DNA of 6,721 bases, from the NCBI GenBank assembly GCA_025350285.1, contig JANXYE010000064.1, positions 1 to 6,721 of the forward strand. Reading direction: 5' to 3'. The DNA is from Chloroflexota bacterium. GTDB taxonomy: Bacteria > Chloroflexota > Dehalococcoidia > Tepidiformales > Tepidiformaceae. A program made the position numbers and the translations under genes. A model generated the notes under the pieces. That model saw nothing but the letters and a program-made list of their open reading frames with translations, did no database searches and was not told the DNA's origin. Shown one piece after another: positions 5,351 to 6,721 of the stretch. Position 1 is the stretch's first letter; every line of letters starts with the position of its first letter.

Positions 5351-6721
5351 TCAGGCGCGGTCCAGCCACAGGTCCTGGACGCGGATGGCGTTCGTCGAGG
5401 CGGAGCCCATCTGAAAGTCCGTGAGCGGGAAGTTCTTCACGGTGTCGCGGTAGGCGGCATAGTCGAGCCGTGCCATCGGGATCGGGATGCCTGGCGCGAA
5501 CGCCTTCATGTGCTCCGTCTGAAGCGTATCTAGTTTCTTCTTCCGCTCGACGGCGTTCGTCTCACGCGCCGCCGCGTCGTGCAGGTCCTGGAGCCGCTTG
5601 GCCAGCTCCCTTGTGCGTTCCACGTCCGTCCGCAGGTTGCCGAAGTTGCCACCGAACCCGCCCGGAGCATAGAGCGCGAGACCGTTCGCATCCGGCACGG
5701 TGAGGAAGAACGATTCGAAGGTGATGCAGAAGTCCCAATCCTTGGCCGGCTGCGATACGTCCGTCGCGCGGCGCACGAACGTCGCGGCATCCACCGCGTC
5801 GACGCGCACGTTGGCCCCGAGGTTCTTGCGCCATTGGTCCGCGATGAAGTTGGTCAGGCTCACCAGAATGGGTGTGCCGGCCTGGGTCAGCATCACAACC
5901 TGCGGGAACGCCGTCGCCCCGCCGGCCGCGTCCCACTGCTGCTTCGCCTTCTTAGCGTCGAACAGCTGAAGCTGCTTGAGTTGCCCGTCGCTGAACGCCA
6001 GCTCACGAAACACCGCCGGGATCGGCGCACCGAGCACACCATCCCCCAGGTACACGTCTCTGATCAGCCCGTCCCGGTCGATCGCGAGCGACGCGGCCTC
6101 GCGCAGGCGTACATCGGCCCACTTATAGTTGTCGAACTGGCCGATCAGCGTCCTCGGGTTGGCGGCGGCGGCAATTTTCAGCCCGGCGACCTTCGCCAGT
6201 TCATCGGCCTTCGGCTTGTCCCAGGCGATCTGGCTGGAAGCGCCAGAAACGCTGCCAAGGATGTCGATTTCGCCGGCCCGCAAGGCAGCCTCAGCGGCGG
6301 CCGCGGTATCGATCTGCCGCCACTGGATGCGGTCGATAAGCGGTCCGTCCTCGACGAAGCCGGGGCCAGGGGATTGGTGCTTCCAGTACTTCGGCCAGCG
6401 CTCCCACGTGTAGCCCGCATCGTCGTTCTTCGTCAACGTGTACGGCCCCGAGCCGGCATCCTTGCCCGCCGCGTCCGCCTTCAGCAGCCCGCCGGCCGCT
6501 TCGACCGCTTCCTTCGCCACGATCGCGAACCCGAGAGCGCCAAGACTCGCCTGAGCCGAGGCGTATGGCTGAGACTGGCGAATAACCACCGTGCGCCCGT
6601 CCGTGGCCTCGACCTTCTCAATCCAGCTCCAGTAAATCGCGTTGAACTGCGAGTTCGCGAGCGGCGTGCCCGGCTTCGTCGCCTGCTGCCGGATGCGGTT
6701 GAGCGAATAGGCCACGTCGTC
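5351..6721 (-). CDS. ABC-transporter substrate-binding protein, family 5 (peptide/nickel/oligopeptide type), N-terminus outside window
   Basis: The extracytoplasmic binding component of an ABC importer, of the DppA/OppA type; it would capture a peptide or other small solute and deliver it to a membrane permease. The visible 456 residues are the larger C-terminal part; about the first 100, including any signal peptide or lipobox, lie beyond the right edge. The frame has no start here: a GTG at 6713-6715 is an internal Val, because it sits in the family motif DDVAYSLNRI, where D-D-V is usual. Other family marks, numbered from the edge, are SGPYTLT (91-97), the KYW aromatic pair (111-113), and ADVRLREAASLAIDRDGLI (202-220), the conserved segment before the second lobe. 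The C-terminal FPLTDFQMGS and QDLWLDRA close the protein, ending at a TGA at 5351-5353. No permease or ATPase gene is in the window; they would be expected to the right if present. Substrate cannot be inferred. Confidence 0.9.
   Translation of the reverse strand, partial: DDVAYSLNRIRQQATKPGTPLANSQFNAIYWSWIEKVEATDGRTVVIRQSQPYASAQASLGALGFAIVAKEAVEAAGGLLKADAAGKDAGSGPYTLTKNDDAGYTWERWPKYWKHQSPGPGFVEDGPLIDRIQWRQIDTAAAAEAALRAGEIDILGSVSGASSQIAWDKPKADELAKVAGLKIAAAANPRTLIGQFDNYKWADVRLREAASLAIDRDGLIRDVYLGDGVLGAPIPAVFRELAFSDGQLKQLQLFDAKKAKQQWDAAGGATAFPQVVMLTQAGTPILVSLTNFIADQWRKNLGANVRVDAVDAATFVRRATDVSQPAKDWDFCITFESFFLTVPDANGLALYAPGGFGGNFGNLRTDVERTRELAKRLQDLHDAAARETNAVERKKKLDTLQTEHMKAFAPGIPIPMARLDYAAYRDTVKNFPLTDFQMGSASTNAIRVQDLWLDRA

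Overview
The window (6,721 bases, GC-rich, coding frames strongly biased to G/C at the third codon position) looks like a stretch of chromosome from a free-living, high-GC bacterium. The mix of a secreted Asp-box beta-propeller, a family 5 peptide-type substrate-binding protein, a small DinB-fold protein and an OsmC protein resembles environmental Chloroflexota (Thermomicrobia or Tepidiforma-like) or Actinomycetota. That assignment is an inference from style; no marker gene or rRNA is present to settle it. I see no phage, plasmid, transposase or CRISPR genes.

Layout from left to right: (1) bases 1-92, + strand: the last 29 codons of an unidentified gene entering from the left edge. (2) Bases 93-270: an intergenic stretch with a perfect 12-bp stem-loop. 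(3) Bases 271-2115, - strand: a secreted, cysteine-rich sialidase-like beta-propeller, most likely started at a TTG. (4) Bases 2345-2983, + strand: a beta-class carbonic anhydrase with all metal ligands. (5) Bases 3038-3568, - strand: an OsmC-family peroxiredoxin-like protein. (6) Bases 3619-4500, + strand: a PD-(D/E)XK nuclease-like protein whose third catalytic position appears to be Arg instead of Lys. (7) Bases 4527-4973, - strand: a DinB-fold protein with a three-histidine metal site. (8) Bases 4974-5350: a 377-base gap with several inverted repeats. (9) Bases 5351-6721, - strand: an ABC-transporter substrate-binding protein (family 5) whose N-terminus lies beyond the right edge.

Nearly every gene is on the opposite strand from its neighbour, so no operon can be argued. 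Genes meet tail to tail (carbonic anhydrase/OsmC, nuclease-like/DinB) or head to head (propeller/carbonic anhydrase, OsmC/nuclease-like). The intergenic spaces are short, and a palindrome sits at the nuclease/DinB junction. The genes look like independent housekeeping, stress and nutrient-uptake units rather than one pathway. I did not find a convincing new multi-gene system. The observations most worth a check are the altered catalytic motif of the nuclease-like protein, the TTG start and 14 cysteines of the propeller, and the structured 377-base gap.
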